32,746 bases of DNA, from positions 1 through 32,746 of the forward strand of contig URHR01000015.1 in the NCBI GenBank assembly GCA_900547725.1. Direction: 5' to 3'. Positions 1-8,223 of this stretch are shown piece by piece; position 1 is the stretch's first letter, and each line of letters begins with the position of its first letter. The stretch is from an uncultured Eubacteriales bacterium (GTDB lineage Bacteria > Bacillota > Clostridia > Oscillospirales > CAG-272). The notes beneath the pieces were generated by a model. The model ran no database searches. It saw only the letters and a list, made by a program, of their open reading frames with translations, and was not told where the DNA came from. The translations under genes and the position numbers were made by a program.

Positions 1-52
1 GGATTTCCGCAAAAAAATCCGAAGAACGGGCAGATTTTCGTGCTTTTTCGCG

Positions 53-1282
53 TTATATCAGAGCAAAGCGCGCCAACATCCTTCCGAGGATATCAAAGAA
101 GCCGATTTTGGCAATCTCCTCACTTGCCGTCAGCGAAACCTGACCGATCGCCTTGCCGTCGATATAGTACCCGACAGAGCCGATCGCGTCTCCCTTTTCA
201 ATCGGAGCGGCAACCGTTTCGGGCTTCATGATTCTTTGCTCCACGCCCGCAATCTGCGCTTTCGGCAGAACAACGGAAAATACGTCATACTTCATCGCAC
301 AGCTGTTTTTCACGCCGCCCGTGACCGCCACCGTTTCCGCGTCGCTTCCCTCCGCACGGTACAGTCCGTAATTCGCAAAGCCCCAATCGAGAAGCGATAC
401 CGCCGAGGCATTGCGCACATCCCTCGATTCCGCACCCATAATCACGCAGATCAGCGAGAAACCGTCGCGCTCTGCGGTCACGCTGATGCAGAAGCCCGCC
501 TTCGATGTTGAGCCTGTTTTCAGCCCTGTACAGCCCGGGTAAAAGCGCACAAGACGGTTGGTGTTGGTCAGCCCGAAAGCGCCGTCACGGATGGTGTCCA
601 TCCAGATGGAGCTGTATTGCAGAACGGTCGGATGCGCGATCAGCGCCCGCGACATGATGGCGATATCCCGCGCACTGGTCAGATGGTGCTCGGCAGTATC
701 GTCCAGACCCGTAACATTTTCAAACGCAGTCCCCGTCATACCAAGTTGCTTGGCGCGCTCGTTCATCTTCCCGACAAACGCCTGTACACTGCCGTACAGG
801 TATTCCGCAAGCGCGACCGCCGCGTCGTTCGCCGAGGCGATCACAACCGATTTGAGCAGATCCTCCAGTTTCATCTGCTCGCCTTCCTTCAGATAGACCT
901 GTGAGCCGCCCATGGATGCCGCATTGGCGGAGACCGTCACCTTATCGTCAAGGTGGATGACCCCTGAATCAATTGCTTCCATCAGGAGCAAAAGCGTCAT
1001 GACCTTTGTCACCGATGCGGGCGGCATGGATTCCTCGGCGTTCTGCGTGTAGAGAACCGCTCCCGTCGTTGCTTCCATCAGAATTGCGCTCTTGCAGGGC
1101 AGTTCGAGACTTCCCTCTTCCACGCCGAGGTCGGACAGAACCTTTTCCGTCGCGGTTGCGTCGGCCTTTTCGGCGGAGGTCGGCACGGCGGCTTCTTCCG
1201 CGAGAACGGACTGAACCGTCCCCGACAGCAACAGGAGAATTGCCGAAAGGACGGCAAGCGCTTTTTTGCGTGTGTGTTTCAT
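53..1282 (-). CDS. D-alanyl-D-alanine carboxypeptidase (DacF/PBP5 type)
   Basis: Penicillin-binding serine peptidase of 409 residues that trims the terminal D-Ala from peptidoglycan stem peptides outside the membrane. An N-terminal hydrophobic segment (about 8-28, ending in VLAEE) looks like a signal peptide. The three active-site motifs are in order: SVTK at 90-93, SAN at 150-152 and KTG at 255-257. The C-terminal 100 or so residues match the PBP5 C-terminal beta domain. I chose the ATG at 1282 because AAGGGG lies just upstream; an in-frame extension to 1327 would place the signal peptide internally. A SigE-like promoter sits immediately upstream, which suggests a role in spore cortex or mother-cell peptidoglycan, as for dacB or dacF. 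Sequence alone does not tell which paralogue this is. Confidence 0.93.
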   Translation of the reverse strand: MKHTRKKALAVLSAILLLLSGTVQSVLAEEAAVPTSAEKADATATEKVLSDLGVEEGSLELPCKSAILMEATTGAVLYTQNAEESMPPASVTKVMTLLLLMEAIDSGVIHLDDKVTVSANAASMGGSQVYLKEGEQMKLEDLLKSVVIASANDAAVALAEYLYGSVQAFVGKMNERAKQLGMTGTAFENVTGLDDTAEHHLTSARDIAIMSRALIAHPTVLQYSSIWMDTIRDGAFGLTNTNRLVRFYPGCTGLKTGSTSKAGFCISVTAERDGFSLICVIMGAESRDVRNASAVSLLDWGFANYGLYRAEGSDAETVAVTGGVKNSCAMKYDVFSVVLPKAQIAGVEQRIMKPETVAAPIEKGDAIGSVGYYIDGKAIGQVSLTASEEIAKIGFFDILGRMLARFALI

Positions 1283-1306
1283 AAATTCCACCCCTTTCCG
1301 ATAATC

Positions 1307-1335
1307 AGCGTATGAGCGCGGGCGCAAAAATATGC
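1307..1335 (-). promoter_or_regulatory. Putative sporulation SigE-type promoter of the carboxypeptidase gene
   Basis: On the minus strand GCATATT (1335-1329) is followed after exactly 14 bases by CATACGCT (1314-1307). The SigE pattern known from Bacillus is kmATATT - 14 bases - CATACAnT, so the -35 matches fully and the -10 has one mismatch. The predicted start near 1300 gives a leader of about 18 bases that holds the ribosome-binding site. No convincing SigA promoter was seen for this gene. Confidence 0.5.
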
Positions 1336-1412
1336 CCGCAGACGAACTAAGGGCAAAAATCGGCGCGGAATTTGAAAAAAATCTTGATTAGCTATTCCAT
1401 TTTGCCAAAAAG

Positions 1413-1423
1413 TATGGTATAAT
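1413..1423 (+). promoter_or_regulatory. Extended -10 promoter of the flavodoxin-like gene
   Basis: TATGGTATAAT: a perfect TATAAT (1418-1423) preceded by TG at the extended -10 position. No good -35 is present at 17-18 bases (ATTCCA is the best), so the TG extension probably carries recognition. The predicted start is near 1430, giving a leader of about 35 bases to the ATG at 1466. Confidence 0.7.
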
Positions 1424-1465
1424 AAAACAGATGGAATCGGAAATATTCACACGGAGGAATGAAAA

Positions 1466-1891
1466 ATGGCTATCAAAATGAGAGTGCTTTGCGGATCGGG
1501 AAAGAAAAAGGTCCTGAACCTCGCAAACGAGATCAAGGATCACTATTCGCTGGCGTTCAACGCAGTTGACGTGATTCCGCCCGCATATCCCTGCGATAAG
1601 GAGCGCATCGTCCTGTTGGCAATCTCCGCCAAGAAGGACATCAACGACACGGTTCGCCTGTTCTGCAAGGAGCTGACCAAGGCGCGCGCACAGAACGTTG
1701 CCCTGATGATTGACGGTGACGAAGCGGTTGCAACCAAGCTCAAGGACATCCTGAACGAGGCAGGCACGAACGTTGCGGACGAAGTTCTTTACATCGACGG
1801 CGGCTTCCCGATCTTCGGAACGAAACTCAAGGACGAGGAAAAGACCGCTGCCTTCGCATGGGTTGACCGTGTGATGGAAAATCTGAAATAA
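1466..1891 (+). CDS. Small flavodoxin-like alpha/beta protein of unknown function
   Basis: Cytosolic protein of 141 residues and the only plus-strand gene here. I do not recognise the family with certainty. The predicted pattern alternates strands and helices: MRVLCGSGKKK resembles the strand-loop of flavodoxins (the usual SGTGNT phosphate loop), then ERIVLLAIS and QNVALMIDGD look like later core strands, and the chain ends in a helix WVDRVMENL. A flavodoxin-like fold is therefore an inference, and FMN binding is not shown because the Thr-rich phosphate loop is replaced by SGKKK. GGAGG (1453-1457) lies eight bases before the ATG. It is monocistronic, with its own extended -10 promoter and a strong terminator directly behind it. 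Confidence 0.75.
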   Translation: MAIKMRVLCGSGKKKVLNLANEIKDHYSLAFNAVDVIPPAYPCDKERIVLLAISAKKDINDTVRLFCKELTKARAQNVALMIDGDEAVATKLKDILNEAGTNVADEVLYIDGGFPIFGTKLKDEEKTAAFAWVDRVMENLK

Positions 1892-1916
1892 ACCGATAGC
1901 AAACAAATTCTATCGC

Positions 1917-1958
1917 AAAAAGCAAGGCGACACCCGAGCGGGTGTCGCCTTGCTTTTT
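1917..1958. terminator. Bidirectional intrinsic terminator
   Basis: A near-ideal hairpin: arms AGCAAGGCGACACCC and its complement around loop GAGC, flanked by an A tract (1917-1920) and a T tract (1954-1958). It lies 25 bases after the plus-strand gene and 8 bases after the minus-strand lipoprotein gene, so it serves convergent transcripts from both sides. Confidence 0.92.
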
Positions 1959-1966
1959 GTAATTTG

Positions 1967-2620
1967 TCAGTTTGTCGGCGTTGTTTTGTTCCGCGCTTCC
2001 TCGGATACAACGTTGATTGCCGTTACCTCAAACTGCGGCGTCCAACCGCTCGTATATTCGTCATAAATCAAAGTCACGATAGTACCCCTGTAATAATCAA
2101 CAATAATCCGATCCTTTTCATTCAGTCCGTCAAAGTTGTTCCAAAACACGCGGCAGAGGTTTCCGTCATCATCGTAGGCGTAAAAGCAATACGGTTTTCC
2201 GTCTTTGTATTCAAAAGCGGCACAGCTTGGGAGCGTTTCGGCGATTGTCATGACAACGGAGACTGAAACACCAAGCAATGTATTGATAATCCCTTTATCT
2301 ACGTCGGACAAATGCATTGAGCGATGATGGGGGATATCGTTAAAAGTTCCACACGCCGAATGATACCAAATTGTTGCATTCTTTGTTGTAAATTTGAAAT
2401 CACACCAACAATCAGTAATATCGTTTTTCCATTGTCCCTTATTGAGCATGGAAAGAATTGTTTTTTGTGCATCCTCCGTCAAATTTACAAGGTCAGTTTC
2501 TTCAGATGTTTCGACATAAGATATACAGGATAATGAACCTTTGTACCGATTGCTTGCACACCCGGGAAAAAACGCGAAGCATAGAATGAACGCAAGGACT
2601 GTTAATCGTGTTCGTTTCAT
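1967..2620 (-). CDS. Hypothetical AT-rich lipoprotein
   Basis: Protein of 217 residues, function not recognised. The N-terminus has two basic residues, a hydrophobic stretch and FFPGC at about 17-21, which fits a lipoprotein signal (lipobox Cys21), so it is probably anchored outside the membrane. AGAAAGGA precedes the ATG. The gene is 46 bases behind polC and just before the terminator, so it may be the last gene of the pyrH-polC transcript. Its composition differs from the neighbours: hand counts give 25/60 G+C at 2281-2340 and 22/60 at 2401-2460. This suggests later acquisition, although short lipoproteins can also drift. Confidence 0.75.
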   Translation of the reverse strand: MKRTRLTVLAFILCFAFFPGCASNRYKGSLSCISYVETSEETDLVNLTEDAQKTILSMLNKGQWKNDITDCWCDFKFTTKNATIWYHSACGTFNDIPHHRSMHLSDVDKGIINTLLGVSVSVVMTIAETLPSCAAFEYKDGKPYCFYAYDDDGNLCRVFWNNFDGLNEKDRIIVDYYRGTIVTLIYDEYTSGWTPQFEVTAINVVSEEARNKTTPTN

Positions 2621-2666
2621 ATTTTTTCCTTTCTGCGTAACGATGAAAGCTTGGTGGTTGGCTTTG

Positions 2667-5600
2667 TCAGAATTTCATGGTCAACTGGTCGGTTTCGTCC
2701 ACGTCGTCAAGCGCGCCCGCCTCCCGCAGGATATCGATCACGCCTTTGGAGACCTTTGCGCGGGTCTGGAGATCCTCCACCGAGAAAAACGGCTCTTCGT
2801 TCCGTGCCTGAATGATGCTGTCCGCCGCCGCGTCGCCAAGCCCTGGAAGCGCCGAGAACGGCATCCGGATTGCTCCGTTTTCGGGGCGGAACACATAGGC
2901 TTCCGATACCGCAAGGCTCACGGGCAGGAAGCGGATTCCGCGCGACATGGCTTCGTTGACCAACTGGAGCACGGGAATGCTGTCCTGCTCCTTCGGAGAC
3001 GCGTCCTTGCCGCGCTGTTGGATGTCTTTCATAACCGCACGGACGTTCTGCACGCCCTTGATGATAATGCTTGCGTCAAAGCCCTTCGGCGCGACCGTGA
3101 ACATGGTGCAGTAGAATTCCACGGGCTTGTGAACCTTGTACCATGCCAGACGGATTGCCGACATGACGTATGCCGCCGCGTGTGCCTTCGGGAAGAGATA
3201 CCGAATCTTTTTGCAGGAGAGAATGTACCACTCGGGAACGTTGTGCTCCCGCATTTCGGCTTCCCATTCGGGGGTCAGCCCTTTCCCCTTTCGGACGGCT
3301 TCCATGATCTTGAACGCGTGCGCGTTTTCCAAGCCGTAACGGATAAGGTCGAGCATAACGCCGTCACGCGTTCCGATCACGCGGGAAATGTCGCAGGTGC
3401 CGTCCTTGATGAGATCCTGCGCGTTGTTCAGCCACACGTTTGTGCCGTGCGTCAGACCCGAAATCTGAAGCAGGTCGGCAAAGTTGTGCGGCTTTGCGTC
3501 AATCAGCACCTGTTGCACAAACGGCGTTCCCAATTCGGGAAGTCCGTAAGTCCCGATCTGGCATCCGATGTCCTCGGGAGTCACGCCGAGCGGTTTGGTG
3601 GATTCCAACAACTCGTAAACCGAGCTGTCGTTCATTGCCACGTCGTTGACCGAGGTGTTGGTGAAGGTCTCCAGCCACTTGTACTTGGTCGGCATATCGT
3701 GCCCGAGCTCGTCCAGTTTCAGAATGGTATCGTGCAGATAGGAGAACGCAAAGTGCGTGGTGATGATATCCGAGTTCGGGTCGTCGGCGGGGTGCTGAAC
3801 CGGGGTGAAGTCGTAAACGTCATACTTCTGCGGCACAACGATGATACCGCCCGGGTGCTGTCCCGTCAGCTTCTTAACGCCCGTACAGCCGTTGACCAGA
3901 CGGTTCATTTCGGCGCGCGGCAGGCTGACGCCCTTCTGTTCGATGTACTTCGCAACGTAGCCGTAAGCGGTCTTGTCGGCAAGCGTGCCGAGCGTTCCCG
4001 CACGGAACACGTGCCCCTCGCCGAACAGCTCCTCGGTGTATTTGTGAACCCTCCCCTGCACGTCGCCTGAGAAGTTCAGGTCGATATCGGGGGACTTATC
4101 CCCGTAGAAACCGAGGAAGGTTTCAAACATGATGTCGTGCCCGTCGGCGTGATATTTTGTGCCGCACATCGGACACATCTTGTCGGGCAGGTCAAAGCCC
4201 GAGCCGACCTCGCCCGTGGTGAAGAATTCGCTGTGCTTGCAGTCCGGGTTCGGGCAGTAGTAATGCGGCGGCAGAGGGTTGACCTCGGAAATACCCGCCA
4301 TGGTTGCGACAAAGGAAGAGCCGACCGACCCACGCGAGCCGACCAGATATCCTTGCTCTTCACTGAAATGAACCAGTCTCTGTGCAATCAGGTACAGCAC
4401 GGCAAAACCGTTTTTGATGATGGAAGTCAGTTCCTTATTCAGCCGCGCAGTCACGATTTCCGGGAGCGGGTCGCCGTACATTTTTTTGGCTCTCGCCCAA
4501 CACATATCCTGCAATTCCTGCTCCGCACCCTCCATTTCGGGGGTGTAAGACCCCTTCGGAATCGGGCGGACGCGCTCGATCATGTCGGCGATCTTATTGG
4601 TGTTGGTGACCACGACCTCATAAGCCTTTTCCGCCCCAAGATAGGAGAATTCCTCCAACATTTCGTCGGTGGTTCGGAAATACAGCCCGACCTCCTTGTC
4701 GTAGTCCTTGAACTTCATGCCCGCCAACAGAATTTTGCGGAACAGTTCGTCTTCTTTGTTGAGAAAATGCGCGTCGCAGGTAGCGCAAACGGGCTTGTTG
4801 TACTGCTCTCCGAGCGCCACAACCCGGCGGTTCAGGTCGCGCAAGCCCTCGTCGTCCGCCACTTTTCCTTCGGCAATCAGAAAGCGGTTGTTGCAGATCG
4901 GCTGAATTTCCAGATAATCGTAGAAATTGACGATTTCCTCAATTTCGTTGTCAGGGCGGTTTTCCAGAATCGCCCGCATCAATTCTCCCGCCTCGCAAGC
5001 CGAGCCGACAATCAAGCCCTCGCGGTGCTTTTCGAGTACGGTTTTCGGAATGCGCGGATAGCGGCGGAAATAGTTCAGATAGCTGTAGGAGATCAGTTTA
5101 TAGAGGTTCTTCAGCCCGATCTGATTCTTCACCAGAATGATCTGGTGGTAGGTCGGCAGCTTCAGCGGGTCTGCCTTTTCGGTCATGTCGCGGCGCAGAT
5201 CGGTCAGGGATTTCAACTCCATTTTTTGCAGACGGTCGATCATACAGAAGTAGATCATCGCCAGCATTTCCGCGTCGTCGCAGGCGCGGTGATGGTTGAA
5301 ATCGCCAAGATCGTAGTGCTTGGCAATTACATCCAACTTGTGCGACTTCAACTCGGGGTTGATGAATTTCGAAAGCCCGACCGTATCGAGATACGGGTTT
5401 TCAAACGGCAGTCCCGCTTCCTTGGCAAAGTAGCGGATAAAACCGATGTCGAAGTTGGCGTTGTGCGCCACAAGGAGCGGGTAAGGTTCCCCTTCCTTCA
5501 CGCGGTCATTGCCGATGAAAGCGAAAAAGGATTTCAGCGCGTCGGCAACAAGCGGCGCGTCGGCAACCATTTCGTCGGTGATGCCCGTCAACTCGACAAT

Positions 5601-7127
5601 CTCGGGCGGAATCGGGCATTCCGGATTGACAAAGGTGTTGAAGCGGTCAAGCACCTTTCCGTCTTTGATTTTGACCGCGCCGATTTCGGTGATTTTGCAG
5701 TTGCGAACCGAAAGACCCGTGGTTTCGATATCGAACACAACGGTTTCGGCATTGAAATCGGGGTTGCAGTTCCCCATCACCGCGCTTGCGGTGTCGTTGA
5801 CGAAGTATGCCTCGATGCCGTAGAGCACCTTGAACGGGTTGTCCTCCCCTGCCGCTTTTTCCAGAGCCAACATGGCGTCCGGGAATCCCTGCACGTTGCC
5901 GTGGTCGGTGATCGCAACCGCGGGATGCCCCCATTTCAGGGCGGTTTTCACTGCCACGTCGGGCGGAATCAGCGCGTCCATGGTGGACATGGTGGTATGC
6001 AGATGCAATTCCACGCGCTTTTTCTCTGCCGTGTCCTTGCGCGTGATTTTGGAAATCTGCATGATGTCGGTATAGAAAAAGCTGTAGTCCAGATCGGTTC
6101 GCCCCTTGCGCGTGATCTGCTTGACGTATCCGCGCATGGCGTAAGTCCCGCCGTTTTTTACGATCGCGGCGAGCGACTTTGCGTCCTCGATTTCCATGCC
6201 GAAGGTGCGGTGCTCAATGGAGGTGTCGCCGTCGAAGAGATCGAATGTGACGTCCATCTTGTCACCCGTGCGGTTTTCTTCGGCGGTGAAGTTGAACACG
6301 TCGCCGAGAAAGACGATATTTTTCTGCGGGTGGTTGACTGTTGCAATCGCGGTCGGCGTAATTTCAAAAGCATTGCCGAGCAGAACCTTCGGCTCGCTGA
6401 CGTCGAATTGCGAATGCCCGATTTCCCACACGGTGTCCGAGATTTTGCGTGGGGTCGGGTCAAGGTCGGTGTAGATGCTCGGAATGCGCGGCAAAACAGC
6501 GGCCTCCTGCACGGCAGGACCGCCCTGATATGCCGCCTGTTGGGCTTGCACCCGCACATACTCCTTTTGCGCCTGCGCCGCCTCATGCGACATGGCGTTC
6601 TGCATGGTCTGCAACTCGGAGGCATAAAGGCTCGGATCGTAGCCCTCCTCGCGGCGGATGTTGATTTTGATTTCCGTGCCGAACTCGTTCCGGATGATTT
6701 CCTCCATCAGCGCGGGGGTTTTGGCATTGGTCACAAGATCCACGCCGCTGTCCGAAAACGGAATCTCGATATCCAATCGATTCCCGTCAAGGCGGTAATG
6801 GCAACGGTTGAAAAAGCCGTTTGCCACAATGCCCATGCGGTTGGTTTCCGCAAGCAGGTCGGGCACATTCGCCTCGGTAAAGGTCGCGTTCGGGTAATGC
6901 GGAAAAATCCGGACGAAGTTCAGATCATACGCCTTCCGGATTCCCGCTTCGACGCGGAACTGATCCCCGCGGCGGATCGGAGCGGCGAAATCGGCGTGAA
7001 TTTCGATAATCCGTTGCTCCTTGTCGCAACGCAGACGGATCGAATTCGGGTCTGCGGAGAGCATTAACCCGAGATCCGGCTCGTCCGCGCGGTACTTGGA
7101 AAAAATTTCGGGTAGCGTCTTACTCAT
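2667..7127 (-). CDS. polC: DNA polymerase III alpha subunit, Gram-positive type PolC
   Basis: Main replicative polymerase, 1486 residues from the ATG at 7127. Order of domains: N-terminal region (1-180), OB fold (about 270-360), PHP domain beginning with VELHLHTT (HLHT at 375-378), an inserted DEDDh proofreading exonuclease (FDIETTG at 465-471, AHNANFD, then H613/D618), thumb, a zinc-binding set (Cys 958, 963, 985, 988) and the palm with PDIDLNF (Asp 1014 and 1016). GQHPGG follows. The tail TDQLTMKF resembles the clamp-binding end of PolC. All catalytic residues I looked for are present. The ATG overlaps the ispG stop by eight bases; an upstream TTG at 7160 would extend it by 11 residues but is less likely. 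ispG-polC adjacency is common in clostridia. Confidence 0.98.
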   Translation of the reverse strand: MSKTLPEIFSKYRADEPDLGLMLSADPNSIRLRCDKEQRIIEIHADFAAPIRRGDQFRVEAGIRKAYDLNFVRIFPHYPNATFTEANVPDLLAETNRMGIVANGFFNRCHYRLDGNRLDIEIPFSDSGVDLVTNAKTPALMEEIIRNEFGTEIKINIRREEGYDPSLYASELQTMQNAMSHEAAQAQKEYVRVQAQQAAYQGGPAVQEAAVLPRIPSIYTDLDPTPRKISDTVWEIGHSQFDVSEPKVLLGNAFEITPTAIATVNHPQKNIVFLGDVFNFTAEENRTGDKMDVTFDLFDGDTSIEHRTFGMEIEDAKSLAAIVKNGGTYAMRGYVKQITRKGRTDLDYSFFYTDIMQISKITRKDTAEKKRVELHLHTTMSTMDALIPPDVAVKTALKWGHPAVAITDHGNVQGFPDAMLALEKAAGEDNPFKVLYGIEAYFVNDTASAVMGNCNPDFNAETVVFDIETTGLSVRNCKITEIGAVKIKDGKVLDRFNTFVNPECPIPPEIVELTGITDEMVADAPLVADALKSFFAFIGNDRVKEGEPYPLLVAHNANFDIGFIRYFAKEAGLPFENPYLDTVGLSKFINPELKSHKLDVIAKHYDLGDFNHHRACDDAEMLAMIYFCMIDRLQKMELKSLTDLRRDMTEKADPLKLPTYHQIILVKNQIGLKNLYKLISYSYLNYFRRYPRIPKTVLEKHREGLIVGSACEAGELMRAILENRPDNEIEEIVNFYDYLEIQPICNNRFLIAEGKVADDEGLRDLNRRVVALGEQYNKPVCATCDAHFLNKEDELFRKILLAGMKFKDYDKEVGLYFRTTDEMLEEFSYLGAEKAYEVVVTNTNKIADMIERVRPIPKGSYTPEMEGAEQELQDMCWARAKKMYGDPLPEIVTARLNKELTSIIKNGFAVLYLIAQRLVHFSEEQGYLVGSRGSVGSSFVATMAGISEVNPLPPHYYCPNPDCKHSEFFTTGEVGSGFDLPDKMCPMCGTKYHADGHDIMFETFLGFYGDKSPDIDLNFSGDVQGRVHKYTEELFGEGHVFRAGTLGTLADKTAYGYVAKYIEQKGVSLPRAEMNRLVNGCTGVKKLTGQHPGGIIVVPQKYDVYDFTPVQHPADDPNSDIITTHFAFSYLHDTILKLDELGHDMPTKYKWLETFTNTSVNDVAMNDSSVYELLESTKPLGVTPEDIGCQIGTYGLPELGTPFVQQVLIDAKPHNFADLLQISGLTHGTNVWLNNAQDLIKDGTCDISRVIGTRDGVMLDLIRYGLENAHAFKIMEAVRKGKGLTPEWEAEMREHNVPEWYILSCKKIRYLFPKAHAAAYVMSAIRLAWYKVHKPVEFYCTMFTVAPKGFDASIIIKGVQNVRAVMKDIQQRGKDASPKEQDSIPVLQLVNEAMSRGIRFLPVSLAVSEAYVFRPENGAIRMPFSALPGLGDAAADSIIQARNEEPFFSVEDLQTRAKVSKGVIDILREAGALDDVDETDQLTMKF

Positions 7128-8214
7128 GCCGTTCGTTCCCCATCTTTTTGATTTCCGCAATCAGGCGCGGGATGATTGCATCCTCCGCGATTTTCTCAAC
7201 CAGTTCCCCGTGACGGAACAGAACCGCCTCGTGAATTCCGCCCGCAACGCCGACATCCGCCTCGCGCGCCTCTCCCGGACCGTTGACCACGCATCCCATC
7301 AATGCCACACGCAGGGGCAGATCCTCCAGTCCCTCTTCCCGCACAGCGTCTTCAAAACGGCGGACGAGCGGAATCAGATCGATTTTTGTCCGCCCGCAGG
7401 TAGGACAGCTGATGATATCCAGTCCGCGTTGACCGTCGATGCCGACCGCCCGCAGAATCTGCTTTGCTGCCGAGACTTCGCGCACGGGATCATCGGTCAG
7501 CGACACCCGCACGGTGTCTCCGATGCCGTCCAACAGGAGCGAGCCGATTCCGATCGCGCCCTTGAGCAGCCCGCGTTCCCCGCCGCCCGCTTCGGTCACA
7601 CCAAGGTGAAGCGGATACGGGCAAAGCGAAGCCAGACGGCGGTTTGCCTCGATCATGTCGTGCACGGTCGAGGTCTTGATGGACAGGACGATATTATGAA
7701 AATCGAATTTTTCCAGAAGCGACGCATGATACAGCGCGCTTTCGCAAAGCGCCTCGGGAGTCGGAGCGCCGTACTTAGCCAGAATATGCTTTTCAAGCGA
7801 CCCGCCGTTGACCCCGATGCGGATCGGGATGTTCCGCGCGCCGCAGGCTTCGACAACCGCCCGCACACGGTCTTCCCCGCCGATGTTGCCGGGGTTGATG
7901 CGGATTTTATCAAAGCCCAATTCCGCGCAACGCAGAGCCGCTTTGTAATCGAAATGGATATCCGCGACGATCGGAACGGTTACGCCGCCCTCGCGCAGGG
8001 CGAGGATGATATCCGCCGCCTCGGGGGTCGGGACGGTTACGCGCACGATGTCGCAACCTGCCGCCTCCAGAGCGCGAACCTGCCCCAGCGTTGCGGCATG
8101 GTCGTAGGTGTCGGTGTTGGTCATGGACTGAATCGCGATCGGCGCGCTTCCGCCGATCATGCGGTTTCCGACCCGAACCGACGCAGTCTTTCTTCTGATC
8201 TTGTTATATTCCAT
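7120..8214 (-). CDS. ispG: 4-hydroxy-3-methylbut-2-enyl diphosphate synthase (IspG/GcpE)
   Basis: Penultimate enzyme of the MEP isoprenoid pathway; converts methylerythritol cyclodiphosphate to HMBPP with a [4Fe-4S] cluster, cytosolic, 364 residues. The N-terminal TIM barrel starts with VRVGNRMIGG and IQSMTNTDT. The C-terminal cluster domain has Cys270, Cys273 (SCPTCGRT) and Cys308 in GCVVNGPGE, with Glu315 as fourth ligand. GAGGAAACAAC precedes the ATG. It lies 9 bases behind rseP and overlaps polC. IspC of the same pathway is encoded two genes upstream in the same operon. Confidence 0.98.
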   Translation of the reverse strand: MEYNKIRRKTASVRVGNRMIGGSAPIAIQSMTNTDTYDHAATLGQVRALEAAGCDIVRVTVPTPEAADIILALREGGVTVPIVADIHFDYKAALRCAELGFDKIRINPGNIGGEDRVRAVVEACGARNIPIRIGVNGGSLEKHILAKYGAPTPEALCESALYHASLLEKFDFHNIVLSIKTSTVHDMIEANRRLASLCPYPLHLGVTEAGGGERGLLKGAIGIGSLLLDGIGDTVRVSLTDDPVREVSAAKQILRAVGIDGQRGLDIISCPTCGRTKIDLIPLVRRFEDAVREEGLEDLPLRVALMGCVVNGPGEAREADVGVAGGIHEAVLFRHGELVEKIAEDAIIPRLIAEIKKMGNERHE

Positions 8215-8223
8215 GTTGTTTCC

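Noticed and set aside
1..52. Possible terminator after the carboxypeptidase gene
   Set aside because: On the minus strand CCG-TTCTT-CGG followed by ATTTTTTT has only three strong pairs, or six A-T-rich pairs with a long loop; too weak to call at the window edge.
1402..1423. TTGCCA as -35 of the flavodoxin-like gene
   Set aside because: Only 10 bases separate it from TATAAT; the extended -10 explains the promoter better.
4137..7067. 976-codon open frame on the plus strand
   Set aside because: It is antisense to polC, whose domains and catalytic residues are complete; long antisense frames arise from GC-biased codons. The peptide is His/Arg/Val-rich and resembles no family.
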